Below, piece by piece: positions 30,773 to 38,329 of a stretch of DNA of 64,000 nt; position 1 is the first letter of the stretch, and each line of letters opens with the position of its first letter. Made by a program: the position numbers and the translations under genes. This DNA comes from Campylobacteraceae bacterium (GTDB taxonomy: Bacteria; Campylobacterota; Campylobacteria; Campylobacterales; Arcobacteraceae): positions 186,001 through 250,000 of the forward strand of contig JABSOM010000003.1 of NCBI GenBank assembly GCA_013215945.1, in the 5' to 3' direction. Below the pieces are notes generated by a model that was given only the letters and a program-made list of their open reading frames with translations, made no database searches and had not been told where the DNA came from.

Positions 30773-32593
30773 AAAGTGATTAAATACTAAATCACTGTCT
30801 TTTTTATTTAAAACCTCTTGCAATTTTAATGAGTTTGCTGTTTTAATTTCTTCAAAGGTTCCAAAATAGGAAAGCAGTTTTTTTACTTTTCCTTCTCCTA
30901 TTCCTTTGATTTGCAACAAGGATATTTGTTTATCTTCTGTTCTTTTTTGTTTTTTATGAAAGGAAATAACAAATCGGTGAGATTCGTCTCTTAGTCGTTG
31001 AACAAATTGTAAGCGTTGGTCACTTGGTTTTAGTTTCAGTTCAATATATTTCTCATTTTTTCTAAAATGAAGAATATCATGTGCACTTCCTTTGGCTCTG
31101 TGTGACTTTGCATCAATTTTTTCTTTTGAAATAGCTATGGCTTCAAGATTAACCCCATGTGAAGCTATTAAATCATGTGCCAGTTTTAATAAAGTAGATC
31201 CCCCATCTAAAATCCATAAATCAGGAGCTTGATTTTTTTCAAAAGATTCAATTCTTCTTAAGAGTACTTCTCTCATTTGTCCATACTCATCTTTTGCTTC
31301 CAGATTATAGTGTCTGTAATCACTTTTAATCCAGCCTTCTTGCCATACAACCATAGCACCAACTGTAGCTTGTCCCATCATATGAGAATTGTCAAAAGTT
31401 TCTATTCTATTAGGTGTCGTTTCTAAAGAAAATAAATCTTCTAATTTAAGATAAATATCTTCTGAGCTTTTAGTAGCTTCCAAGCGTAATAATTCACTAC
31501 AATTGTTTAAAGCAATGGTCATTAAAGCATATTTTTTATCTTTTTTAGGAGAAATAATAGCTATTTTTTTATTAAATTTAGAATATAAGAATTCTTCTAA
31601 ATACTCTTTTTCATCTAAATCAATGGCTACTAGTATCTCTTTTGGTAAAATCGGTATTTCATTGTCATAATAATTTACAATAGCTCTGCTATAGGCTTCA
31701 TTTAAATCCAAAGAAGAGTTGTCTTCTAAAAAATTGAGTTTAATAAAATCATAAGAAGAAGAGGTTAGTTTTCCTTCTCGTATAAATAAACGTACTACCA
31801 CTGCTTTTTTTGGTCCTGCTTTAATAGCAAATAAGTCAATATTCTCTCTTGTAGCTAAATCCATTCCTGATTTAATTTCAGATTTTTTGATGGTTTTTAT
31901 TCTATCTCTCATTTTAAGAGCATCTTCAAATCTAAATTCTTCTGAAAACTTTTCCATTTTAAGTTTTAGTTCTACTATCAGTTTTTTTTTGTTATATACA
32001 TATTCCAGCGCTGTTTTTATAAGAGAGGAATACTCTTCTTTTGTTATTTTTCCTTCGCATGGGGCATGGCATTTTTTTATTTGATAAAATAAACAGGCTT
32101 TTTTGCCTTTTACACAGGCTTTTTTTTGCACCAATGGAACCAAATCATAAATAGAAGCCAACATATCTCGAGCCCCAATTGAATAAGGTCCAAAATATTT
32201 AATATTTTTGCCTTTATATACTTTTCGTGTGATTTCCAAACGAGGAAAATCTTCATTATAATCAATATAAATATAAGGGTAGGTTTTATCATCGCGTAAT
32301 AAAATATTGTATTTGGGTTTAAGTTGTTTAATTAAAGAGTTTTCAAGTATTAAAGCATCATTCTCATTGGGTGCAATAATCCACTCTAATGAAACTACTT
32401 CGCTAATCATTTTGAAAATTCTAGGACCTAATTTTTCAGCAGGAGCTAAAACAGGGCTAAATTTAAAATAAGATTTTACTCTGTTTTTTAAAACTTTCGC
32501 TTTTCCTATATAAAGAAGTCTTCCATTTTTATCAAAGTATTGGTATACACCAGCAGAGGTTGGAAGTTGTTTGAGTTTTTCTTCTAAAGTCAT
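30767..32593 (-). CDS. uvrC: Excinuclease ABC subunit C
   Basis: 608 residues from the ATG at 32593; a TTG five codons earlier is in frame but without family support. GIY-YIG nuclease at 12-90 ('SAGVYQYFDKNGRLLYIGKAK'), UVR motif about 200-235, RNase H-like nuclease with 'IETFDNSHMMGQATVGAMVVW', and a terminal helix-hairpin-helix 'LLQIKGIGEGKVKKLL'. Makes both incisions in nucleotide excision repair with UvrA and UvrB. RBS is weak. Confidence 0.97.
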   Translation of the reverse strand: MTLEEKLKQLPTSAGVYQYFDKNGRLLYIGKAKVLKNRVKSYFKFSPVLAPAEKLGPRIFKMISEVVSLEWIIAPNENDALILENSLIKQLKPKYNILLRDDKTYPYIYIDYNEDFPRLEITRKVYKGKNIKYFGPYSIGARDMLASIYDLVPLVQKKACVKGKKACLFYQIKKCHAPCEGKITKEEYSSLIKTALEYVYNKKKLIVELKLKMEKFSEEFRFEDALKMRDRIKTIKKSEIKSGMDLATRENIDLFAIKAGPKKAVVVRLFIREGKLTSSSYDFIKLNFLEDNSSLDLNEAYSRAIVNYYDNEIPILPKEILVAIDLDEKEYLEEFLYSKFNKKIAIISPKKDKKYALMTIALNNCSELLRLEATKSSEDIYLKLEDLFSLETTPNRIETFDNSHMMGQATVGAMVVWQEGWIKSDYRHYNLEAKDEYGQMREVLLRRIESFEKNQAPDLWILDGGSTLLKLAHDLIASHGVNLEAIAISKEKIDAKSHRAKGSAHDILHFRKNEKYIELKLKPSDQRLQFVQRLRDESHRFVISFHKKQKRTEDKQISLLQIKGIGEGKVKKLLSYFGTFEEIKTANSLKLQEVLNKKDSDLVFNHFK

Positions 32594-32616
32594 AGCGCAT
32601 TCTACCAAAAAAACCC

Positions 32617-32761
32617 AAAAAACCTTTGTAAAGTTGCGCCTTTTATCCTATTTCTGCGTTAGAATTTATTTTTGCTTACTCACATACTACAGTATGCTCG
32701 CAAGCAAAAATAAATGCTGCCTTGAACTAGAATAAAATTCACAGCTTTACAAAGGTTTTTA
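32617..32761. repeat. Long imperfect palindromic element (REP/MITE-like)
   Basis: The outer arms AAAAACCTTTGTAAAG (32618-32633) and CTTTACAAAGGTTTTT (32745-32760) match perfectly over 16 bp. Inside, ATTTATTTTTGCTT (32674-32687) pairs with AAGCAAAAATAAAT (32702-32715) around a small CATAC/GTATG centre. Arms between are partly complementary. The whole 145-bp stretch lies between the Crp-type gene and uvrC, carries no gene and would fold into a cruciform. It looks like a non-autonomous repeat rather than a plain terminator. Confidence 0.7.
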
Positions 32762-32802
32762 CAAAACTAGAATTTAAAACTAGAATTAATAGTTAATGCC
32801 AC

Positions 32803-33411
32803 TTATTTTAAAAGCAGTATTTTACCTCTTTGTAGTTCTATGAATTGTTTATTTTTTAAGTCTTTTAATACTCTGCTTATTACTACTCTTGATGTGCCTA
32901 AATGATTGGCTATTTGTTCATGGGTAATGGTAATAGTATTACTTTTATGTGAGCGTAAAAAATCCAGTATGCGGCTATCAAGTCTTTTAAATTTTATATC
33001 TTCTACTAAGGTGGTAAGCGCTGCAAATCGAAGGGTAAACATAGAAAAAATAAATTTTTGATACTTCATTGAGTTAATCATAAGGTACTGTATTGTTTCT
33101 TTGGGAATCATCCAACCTTTAATATCGCTACTTGCTTCAGCCGTTGCAACTGCTTTTGTTTCTGACAGGGTGCTTGCAATATTCACAATGCACTGTTCTC
33201 CTTGACAAAAATCATATAAAGGTATGGATTCATTAGTAGAAGTACTAATTGAAAGTTTGACACTACCTTCTATTAAATATAAAGTATCTTTACATATATC
33301 ATCTTCATAAAACAGTATGGTACCTTTTTTTACTTCGACATATTTTGAGCTAGCTTTTATCTTATCAACGTCTTTTTTATCTAAATCCCTAAAAAAATCA
33401 AATGCTTCCAT
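32803..33411 (-). CDS. Crp/Fnr-family transcriptional regulator
   Basis: 202 residues. Cyclic-nucleotide-binding-like beta barrel (1-115, 'YVEVKKGTILFYEDDICKDTLYLIEGSVKL'), a dimer helix, and a winged helix with recognition region 'THEQIANHLGTSRVVISRVLKDL' (about 160-182). It lacks an N-terminal Fe-S cysteine cluster, so it is not a classical Fnr; the effector is unknown. It lies downstream of a double cupin and a small unknown gene, and a Crp-type palindrome precedes that group. Confidence 0.88.
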   Translation of the reverse strand: MEAFDFFRDLDKKDVDKIKASSKYVEVKKGTILFYEDDICKDTLYLIEGSVKLSISTSTNESIPLYDFCQGEQCIVNIASTLSETKAVATAEASSDIKGWMIPKETIQYLMINSMKYQKFIFSMFTLRFAALTTLVEDIKFKRLDSRILDFLRSHKSNTITITHEQIANHLGTSRVVISRVLKDLKNKQFIELQRGKILLLK

Positions 33412-33487
33412 ATCTTAACTCGCTTTTATTTATTTAATAGTATACAGAGATATATGCTGAATGTAAATGAAACTAATTTCATTTTTC

Positions 33488-34108
33488 TTATACTAAATGT
33501 CCTGTTTTTACAAAAATAATTGTTTCTTCTTCCACATAAGGAAAATGTTTACTTAGGTGAGGACTACGTGTCCAGTTTCCTTTTTCATAAGAACCATGTT
33601 CATCTATAAATATACCACTTAATACAAATATTTCTTCTCCACCCCAATGACTGTGTGAAACAAAACGCTCATTCTTGGGCCATTTAACCAAAGCTGCATT
33701 ATCCCCTAATCCCATTACTTCCAAGTTTCCATGTCCTTTTGACCAAAAAGAAGTATTTGTATTAACAATACATTGCTCATCATCACTAAAATAATTTTTT
33801 TTGCGAAATAATAAACAAGAACTTTCACTTGAAACAAATTTCTCTCTTTCTTTGGGTAGTCTTAGATAAGTACCTTTTTCAAATGAGCCAAATTCATTAA
33901 TATACGTGCCTTCAAGTACAAATATTTCAACACTGTTTATTAGAGATGAATCATCATTTTTTACAGAATTTTTATTTATTTTAATAAGGGCAGTTTCTTT
34001 TATCCCCTCTTTTGACAAAATCTTTTTACAGACATTTTTATTCTTTAATTCTTCCCATTTTAATGTATTTGAATTAATTGAGACTCTTTTTTTATAATTG
34101 TTGTTCAT
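33488..34108 (-). CDS. ChrR-like duplicated cupin protein
   Basis: 206 residues with two similar cupin halves. The C-terminal half (about 130-206) has 'FVSHSHWGGEEIFVLSGIFIDEHG' and 'RSPHLSKH', the metal-binding HxH...E...H pattern of the ChrR anti-sigma cupins. The N-terminal half (about 50-115) repeats the frame ('VEIFVLEGTYINEFGSFEKG') but has lost the histidines. The zinc-binding anti-sigma N-terminal domain of true ChrR is absent. Likely a small metal- or oxidant-responsive protein; role uncertain. Followed by the Crp-type gene. Confidence 0.78.
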   Translation of the reverse strand: MNNNYKKRVSINSNTLKWEELKNKNVCKKILSKEGIKETALIKINKNSVKNDDSSLINSVEIFVLEGTYINEFGSFEKGTYLRLPKEREKFVSSESSCLLFRKKNYFSDDEQCIVNTNTSFWSKGHGNLEVMGLGDNAALVKWPKNERFVSHSHWGGEEIFVLSGIFIDEHGSYEKGNWTRSPHLSKHFPYVEEETIIFVKTGHLV

Positions 34109-34135
34109 AATTTACCTTTGTTACTCGTTCTTTAG

Positions 34136-34161
34136 AAAAACCCTTCAAAAGAAAGGTTTTT
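34136..34161 (-). terminator. Intrinsic terminator between the small unknown gene and the cupin gene
   Basis: On the minus strand an 11-bp stem (AAAAACCTTTC with GAAGGGTTTTT, one G-U pair) closes a TTTT loop, the T-run being in the right arm. It begins just after the stop at 34167, so the cupin gene may depend on read-through or its own promoter. Confidence 0.6.
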
Positions 34162-34166
34162 AGCCT

Positions 34167-34460
34167 CTAAAACACAGAGTATATTCTTATTTCTGGGCTT
34201 TCTTCTAATAGTGGTGTTAATTCATTGACTACATCATTAGAAAAAATTTTACTTTCTAAATATGCTTGTGCGTTATTTACTGAATCAAAGCCATGTAATA
34301 CTTGTACATCTTCATTTCTTATTAATAAGTCTTTTGATTTTGCACCTTTTACTTCCGTTAAAAAGGGTGCTTTATATTTTGTATAAACTCCTACTGCTGC
34401 TTTTCTGTTTGTTTCATTTATTTTTAATGTAATCTCTAAAAATGTTTTTGACGTGTTCAT
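34167..34460 (-). CDS. Small protein, possibly dimeric alpha-beta barrel (ABM-like)
   Basis: 97 residues. Pattern 'FLEITLKINETNRKAAVGVYTKYKAPFL' then 'VQVLHGFDSVNNAQAYLES' and a final 'PEIRIYSVF' resembles the antibiotic-biosynthesis-monooxygenase/EthD-type fold, in which the phrase 'f.s.e.a.ayl.s' is common. This is a fold guess only. RBS AAAGGAAAAAC precedes the ATG. Its upstream region holds a Crp-type site placed at -41.5. Confidence 0.55.
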   Translation of the reverse strand: MNTSKTFLEITLKINETNRKAAVGVYTKYKAPFLTEVKGAKSKDLLIRNEDVQVLHGFDSVNNAQAYLESKIFSNDVVNELTPLLEESPEIRIYSVF

Positions 34461-34575
34461 TGTTTTTCCTTTTTTAAGTTAATGTTTAAAATAATCATTT
34501 TCTAAAAATTCTTATTTCACCTGGATTTATATGTAAAAACAATTGTTCTTTTTTTGTTAAGCTTTTTACGATTTA

Positions 34576-34618
34576 ATTATAGAGATTTTTTTTATTTTTG
34601 TCTGCAACATGTGTTACA
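34576..34618 (-). promoter_or_regulatory. Promoter with Crp/Fnr-type palindrome centred at -41.5
   Basis: On the minus strand TGTAACACATGTTGCA (34618-34603), a palindrome with one mismatch, lies 21 nt before TATAAT (34581-34576). If that is the -10 box, the palindrome centre falls at -41.5, the standard class II activator position. The core GTAAC-N4-GTTGC is close to TTAAC-N4-GTTAA sites of Crp/Fnr-family regulators. It would drive the 34460 gene and perhaps the cupin and Crp genes. Confidence 0.55.
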
Positions 34619-34759
34619 TAGAAATAAACGATTGGGGTGTAAGATATAAGAGCCAAATTAATGAAAGCATAATTTATGAATGTTAATCCGAGTATTCTTA
34701 TATAATTTTATTTATATATGTTTCTGTTATGATTGCAATAATATAAAAAAAGGATGTGT

Positions 34760-34921
34760 ATGTTTGAGTTAGAGTTTTTTATTTCTTTGATGATATCAGC
34801 AGTAATAGTATATTTTATTAGAAAAAAATTGGCTGCTAGAAAAAAAGTGAAAGAAGATTTTGCACCATTGAGACAAAAAGATATTAAAAAACGCCTCAAA
34901 AAAGAGAAGCGTTTAAAATAA
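34760..34921 (+). CDS. Small single-pass membrane protein
   Basis: 53 residues: a hydrophobic helix at about 5-20 ('EFFISLMISAVIVYFI') followed by a strongly basic cytoplasmic tail rich in Arg and Lys. The ATG at 34760 has AAAGGA at 34749-34754. A bidirectional terminator forms on its stop codon. Not recognised as a named family. An antisense reading of this stretch (34708-34899) has no RBS or sensible composition. Confidence 0.65.
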   Translation: MFELEFFISLMISAVIVYFIRKKLAARKKVKEDFAPLRQKDIKKRLKKEKRLK

Positions 34922-34943
34922 GATTGTTTAACAATCTTATTTT
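34915..34943. terminator. Bidirectional terminator between convergent genes
   Basis: AAAATAAGATTGTT (34915-34928) and AACAATCTTATTTT (34930-34943) form an almost perfect palindrome with A/T runs at both ends. It overlaps the stop codons of the small membrane protein (plus) and the barrel protein (minus). Confidence 0.75.
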
Positions 34944-35463
34944 AGAATTTATATTTTGTTACAAATAAAATATTGTTTGAACTTAAATCATTGTCTGAGT
35001 TTGTATCTTTGTATCTGTACTCTAGACCTAAATCAAACTCTTTAGTTAAAGCATAATTTACTCCAAGCATTGCTTGATATACAAAATATGTCTCATCATT
35101 TTCTCCGCTATCAAACTTAGCACTACCTAGTCCTAATCCAGCATAAGGAGTAAAATCAGAATCTAAGTTGAGATTATAAAAGCCATTAATCATTAAATTA
35201 TTAGTTTTGCCAGTGCCATTCACATTAGTATCAACATTTCTCCACTTATTCTTTTCATATGTGTATTCAAGTTCAATATCAAATTCTTGTATTTTAGTTC
35301 CTATTGCAAGAGTTAGTATTGATTCCCCTGAAAAATTAACACCCTTTACATTTGAATCTACACTAGATGTTCCTAAACCTAATTTTACATACAACTCTTG
35401 TGAAAAAAGACTTGTACTAAGAGCTAGACTTAATAAACTTGTAATCGCTATTTTTTTTATCAT
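34942..35463 (-). CDS. Small outer-membrane beta-barrel protein
   Basis: 173 residues from the ATG at 35463, which has AAGGAAACAAA before it and begins a standard signal peptide ('MIKKIAITSLLSLALSTSLFS'). The remainder alternates in short amphipathic strands ('YVKLGLGTSS', 'DIELEYTYE', 'FTPYAGLGLGSAKF', 'FDLGLEYRYKDT') and ends in aromatic F ('LFVTKYKF'), the OmpW/OmpX-like eight-strand barrel pattern with its C-terminal Phe for BAM. Function unknown. Confidence 0.85.
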   Translation of the reverse strand: MIKKIAITSLLSLALSTSLFSQELYVKLGLGTSSVDSNVKGVNFSGESILTLAIGTKIQEFDIELEYTYEKNKWRNVDTNVNGTGKTNNLMINGFYNLNLDSDFTPYAGLGLGSAKFDSGENDETYFVYQAMLGVNYALTKEFDLGLEYRYKDTNSDNDLSSNNILFVTKYKF

Positions 35464-35639
35464 TTTGTTTCCTTTTAATTTGTGAAATAATATTAAAAGT
35501 TCTTTTAAAATAAGCTTAAAAGTTATCACTATAATTAATTTGGTAAAAAAAGAACATTAATAGGTGACTTTTATAGCTGTACTTCTTTCTCTTATTTGTA
35601 TATTTTGAAATTATGCTAAAATTCTTTAAAAAGAGAAAT

Positions 35640-36344
35640 ATGCCTGGCCGTTTAGTTATATATGATGATAGACCCTTTAAAGAAGACTGTAAAAATCTAA
35701 TACAATTAGATATGGTACAAAAGCTTACTCCTTCTTACAATATAGCTCCTACTCTTGCTCTTCCCGCCCTTTTAAACAATGGCAACTATTTATACGGACA
35801 TTTTGGTTTTTTACCTTCTTGGGCTAAGGATAGGACTTCTATGAATATAAATGCAAGGAGTGAAAGTATTTTTGAAAAAAAAACCTTTCGTGAAGCTTTT
35901 AAAAGCAGACGTTGTATTATTCCTATTAATGGGTTTTATGAATGGCAAAAAGAAAATAAAGAAAAAATACCTTTTTATGTTTCATCTTCTAAGAATGAGT
36001 ATTTAGCACTTGCTGGTATTTGGGATGAATGGTTTGATAAAGATTTAAATATGAAAATAGTAACACTTGCTTTAATTACCTGTGATGCCAATACCAAACT
36101 AGCTAAAATACATCATAGAATGCCAGTTGTATTAGAAAAACAAGATTTTCAAACATGGTTAAATTCCAGTGATATTCAAGAATTAAATAAAATGTTTAGA
36201 ATATATGAAAGCTCGAATATTAAGATGCAAGAAGTAAGAAAAGAAATAAATAAAGTTTCTTTTAACGAAGTTTCTTGTTTAGATGAAGTAGATAAAAAAG
36301 AAGAAATCAAAGAAGAAAAGATTTCTTCTCTTTTTGATTTATAA
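35640..36344 (+). CDS. SRAP-domain (YedK/HMCES-like) protein lacking Cys2
   Basis: 234 residues from the ATG at 35640, the position matching the family start. The SRAP fold is clear: 'SYNIAPT', 'NARSESI' (N71), 'IIPINGFYEWQ' (E101), 'ALITCDANTKLAKIHHRMPV' (H159). Family members begin M-C-G-R-F and use Cys2 to form a thiazolidine cross-link with abasic sites in single-stranded DNA. Here the start reads M-P-G-R-L, so the key Cys is Pro. An ATG nine codons upstream (35613) is possible but lies in a likely extended -10 box. Its last 6 nt overlap the convergent gene. Confidence 0.85.
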   Translation: MPGRLVIYDDRPFKEDCKNLIQLDMVQKLTPSYNIAPTLALPALLNNGNYLYGHFGFLPSWAKDRTSMNINARSESIFEKKTFREAFKSRRCIIPINGFYEWQKENKEKIPFYVSSSKNEYLALAGIWDEWFDKDLNMKIVTLALITCDANTKLAKIHHRMPVVLEKQDFQTWLNSSDIQELNKMFRIYESSNIKMQEVRKEINKVSFNEVSCLDEVDKKEEIKEEKISSLFDL

Positions 36345-38324
36345 CCACTCTTTTAAGGGTTTTGGTTTTCCTAGGAAATAACCTTGCCCATAGGTGATTC
36401 CTATTTTTGTAAGTTCATCTACATCTTCTTGTGTTTCTACATATTCAGCAACTGTTTCTTGTTTTTTCAAAGTAGCAATTTCATGTATGTATTTTATAAC
36501 TGCTTTATCCATAGGATCATTGTGCATATCTTTAATAAAAGAACCATCTATTTTTATAATATCAAAAGGAAGACTTTTCAAATATTCAAAAGAGGCCATT
36601 CCTGTACCAAAATCATCCAATGCCAAACCAATGCCAACACTTTTTAACCAAGATATAAATTCATTGGCTAAAGAGAAATTTCCAATAGCTGAGGTCTCTG
36701 TTACTTCTAATTCCAATTTTTCCCAAGGAAAATCAAAATACTCAATGGCTTCTTTTATTTTTTTCTGGAAAGTAGGGTTGTTTAAAGAAGCACCATCTAA
36801 GTTAATATGTACAGAGTGCAAGTTTTTTAAATGTTTTTTATCTTTACTTACTTTTTCTAAATAAGTCCATAATACATACATATCAATATCACACATTAAT
36901 TGATATCTATTGGCGGTAGGTAAAAAACTATCAGGTGGAATAAAATTTCCTTCTTTATCCCACATTCTAATTAATATCTCATAAGAATACTTTTCACTTT
37001 TTTCTTGTAAAGGAACAATAGCTTGAGCAAAGAGCTCAAATCTTGAACCTTCTTCTCCTGCTAGAGCTTCTTTAATATTAGAAGCTGTTTGTACTTCAGC
37101 ATCAAAACGTTTAGTGATTTCATCATTTTTTTCATAAATATAGGCTGTGTTTTTTCCAAGAGTTTTTGCTGTATATAAAGAACTGTTTCCGATTTTTGTT
37201 AATTCTTTGAGTGTGTATTCATTGGCTTTAAAACAAACCACCCCAATACTAGAACTAACACTGTTGGCTTTTTGTTCCCATACAAAACGATAATCACTTA
37301 AGAGTTGAACACTTTTTTCAATGAGTTCATTTAATTCATCTTTTGTTTTAATACTTAATAAAACAACAAAATGATCTCCATCCACTCTTGCAAAAACAGA
37401 ATCATCTTTTAGGGTTTGCGCATAAGAATGAGCAATCATTTTTAAGAGTTTATCTCCTGCATGATACCCCAGTGTTTCATTGATTAATTTGAAGTTATCA
37501 ATATTAATATTTAACATACAATATTGGAGATTACTATCGCTTCTTAACATTTTTTTCAGCTCTTTTTCAAAATAAAAACGATTAAAAGTTCCCGTTAATT
37601 CATCATGACTGGCTTGGTAAATTAGTTGTTGAGAAGAGGTAAAAATTTGTTTCATCATGGTATTAAAACCATCGAATAATTCTTTTATTTCATTTTTCGC
37701 CTGTGTTTTTAGAGGAGTGATTTCTTCTTTTGTAGGATCATATGAAGAAATAGAATGACTTAAAAGTGCAAAAGGTTTAGTATAACTCTTACTTAAATAT
37801 AAAGATATGAAAAAACTTAAAATCAATGCAAAAGGAAAAATCAAAAAGATAATAAACAAATCTCTTTTTTGCCTTTCTTGGTATTGTTTCAGATTCATAT
37901 TTAATATAGTATGCCCAAAAGAATAATTATCAGCAGAAATATCTTGTTTTATATATAAATTGTCTTGAGTGAAAAATATTTTATTTTTTACCAGTTGATC
38001 GTGGTACATAAAAATGGCTTCTGTTTGTTCATATTGATAAAGCTCTTTTGAATCATTGTCATAAACAACCAAACCATCAAGATTTTCAAAGCCTGTTAAA
38101 CGATAATTTATATCTGAGAATTGATCGGCATTAGAAGCTATTATTACTTTTAATAAATCATTGTTCAAGGATTTAACAAGGGTTTTTGCTTGATCTATTG
38201 CCAGATGTTCTCTGTCTTGTTTGTACAAACGCTCAACTATGAATAAAGTACTAGCTTCAATAACAATAACCAAAAAGGTCATTATTAAAATAAGTTGAAT
38301 TTTTAGTGAAAATTTAGCCCACAT
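36339..38324 (-). CDS. Membrane GGDEF-EAL protein, probable c-di-GMP phosphodiesterase
   Basis: 661 residues. Two membrane helices (about 10-28 and 155-178) enclose a periplasmic sensor of about 125 residues, then a HAMP-like region, GGDEF (about 235-395) and EAL (about 410-661). The cyclase active site is degenerate, DGDHF at 315-319. The EAL domain reads E-I-L (E449) but keeps 'HINLDG', 'ELEVTET', 'LALDDFGTG', 'DIIKIDG', 'AEYVET' and 'YGQGYFLGKP', so it should be catalytic. It removes cyclic di-GMP in response to an unknown periplasmic signal. Confidence 0.88.
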   Translation of the reverse strand: MWAKFSLKIQLILIMTFLVIVIEASTLFIVERLYKQDREHLAIDQAKTLVKSLNNDLLKVIIASNADQFSDINYRLTGFENLDGLVVYDNDSKELYQYEQTEAIFMYHDQLVKNKIFFTQDNLYIKQDISADNYSFGHTILNMNLKQYQERQKRDLFIIFLIFPFALILSFFISLYLSKSYTKPFALLSHSISSYDPTKEEITPLKTQAKNEIKELFDGFNTMMKQIFTSSQQLIYQASHDELTGTFNRFYFEKELKKMLRSDSNLQYCMLNINIDNFKLINETLGYHAGDKLLKMIAHSYAQTLKDDSVFARVDGDHFVVLLSIKTKDELNELIEKSVQLLSDYRFVWEQKANSVSSSIGVVCFKANEYTLKELTKIGNSSLYTAKTLGKNTAYIYEKNDEITKRFDAEVQTASNIKEALAGEEGSRFELFAQAIVPLQEKSEKYSYEILIRMWDKEGNFIPPDSFLPTANRYQLMCDIDMYVLWTYLEKVSKDKKHLKNLHSVHINLDGASLNNPTFQKKIKEAIEYFDFPWEKLELEVTETSAIGNFSLANEFISWLKSVGIGLALDDFGTGMASFEYLKSLPFDIIKIDGSFIKDMHNDPMDKAVIKYIHEIATLKKQETVAEYVETQEDVDELTKIGITYGQGYFLGKPKPLKEWL

Positions 38325-38329
38325 AATCG

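Noticed and set aside
34708-34899. Minus-strand reading of 63 codons
   Set aside because: It is antisense to the small membrane protein at 34760, has no RBS and unlikely composition.
36384-36864. Plus-strand readings opposite the EAL domain
   Set aside because: Shadow frames of a clear GGDEF-EAL gene.
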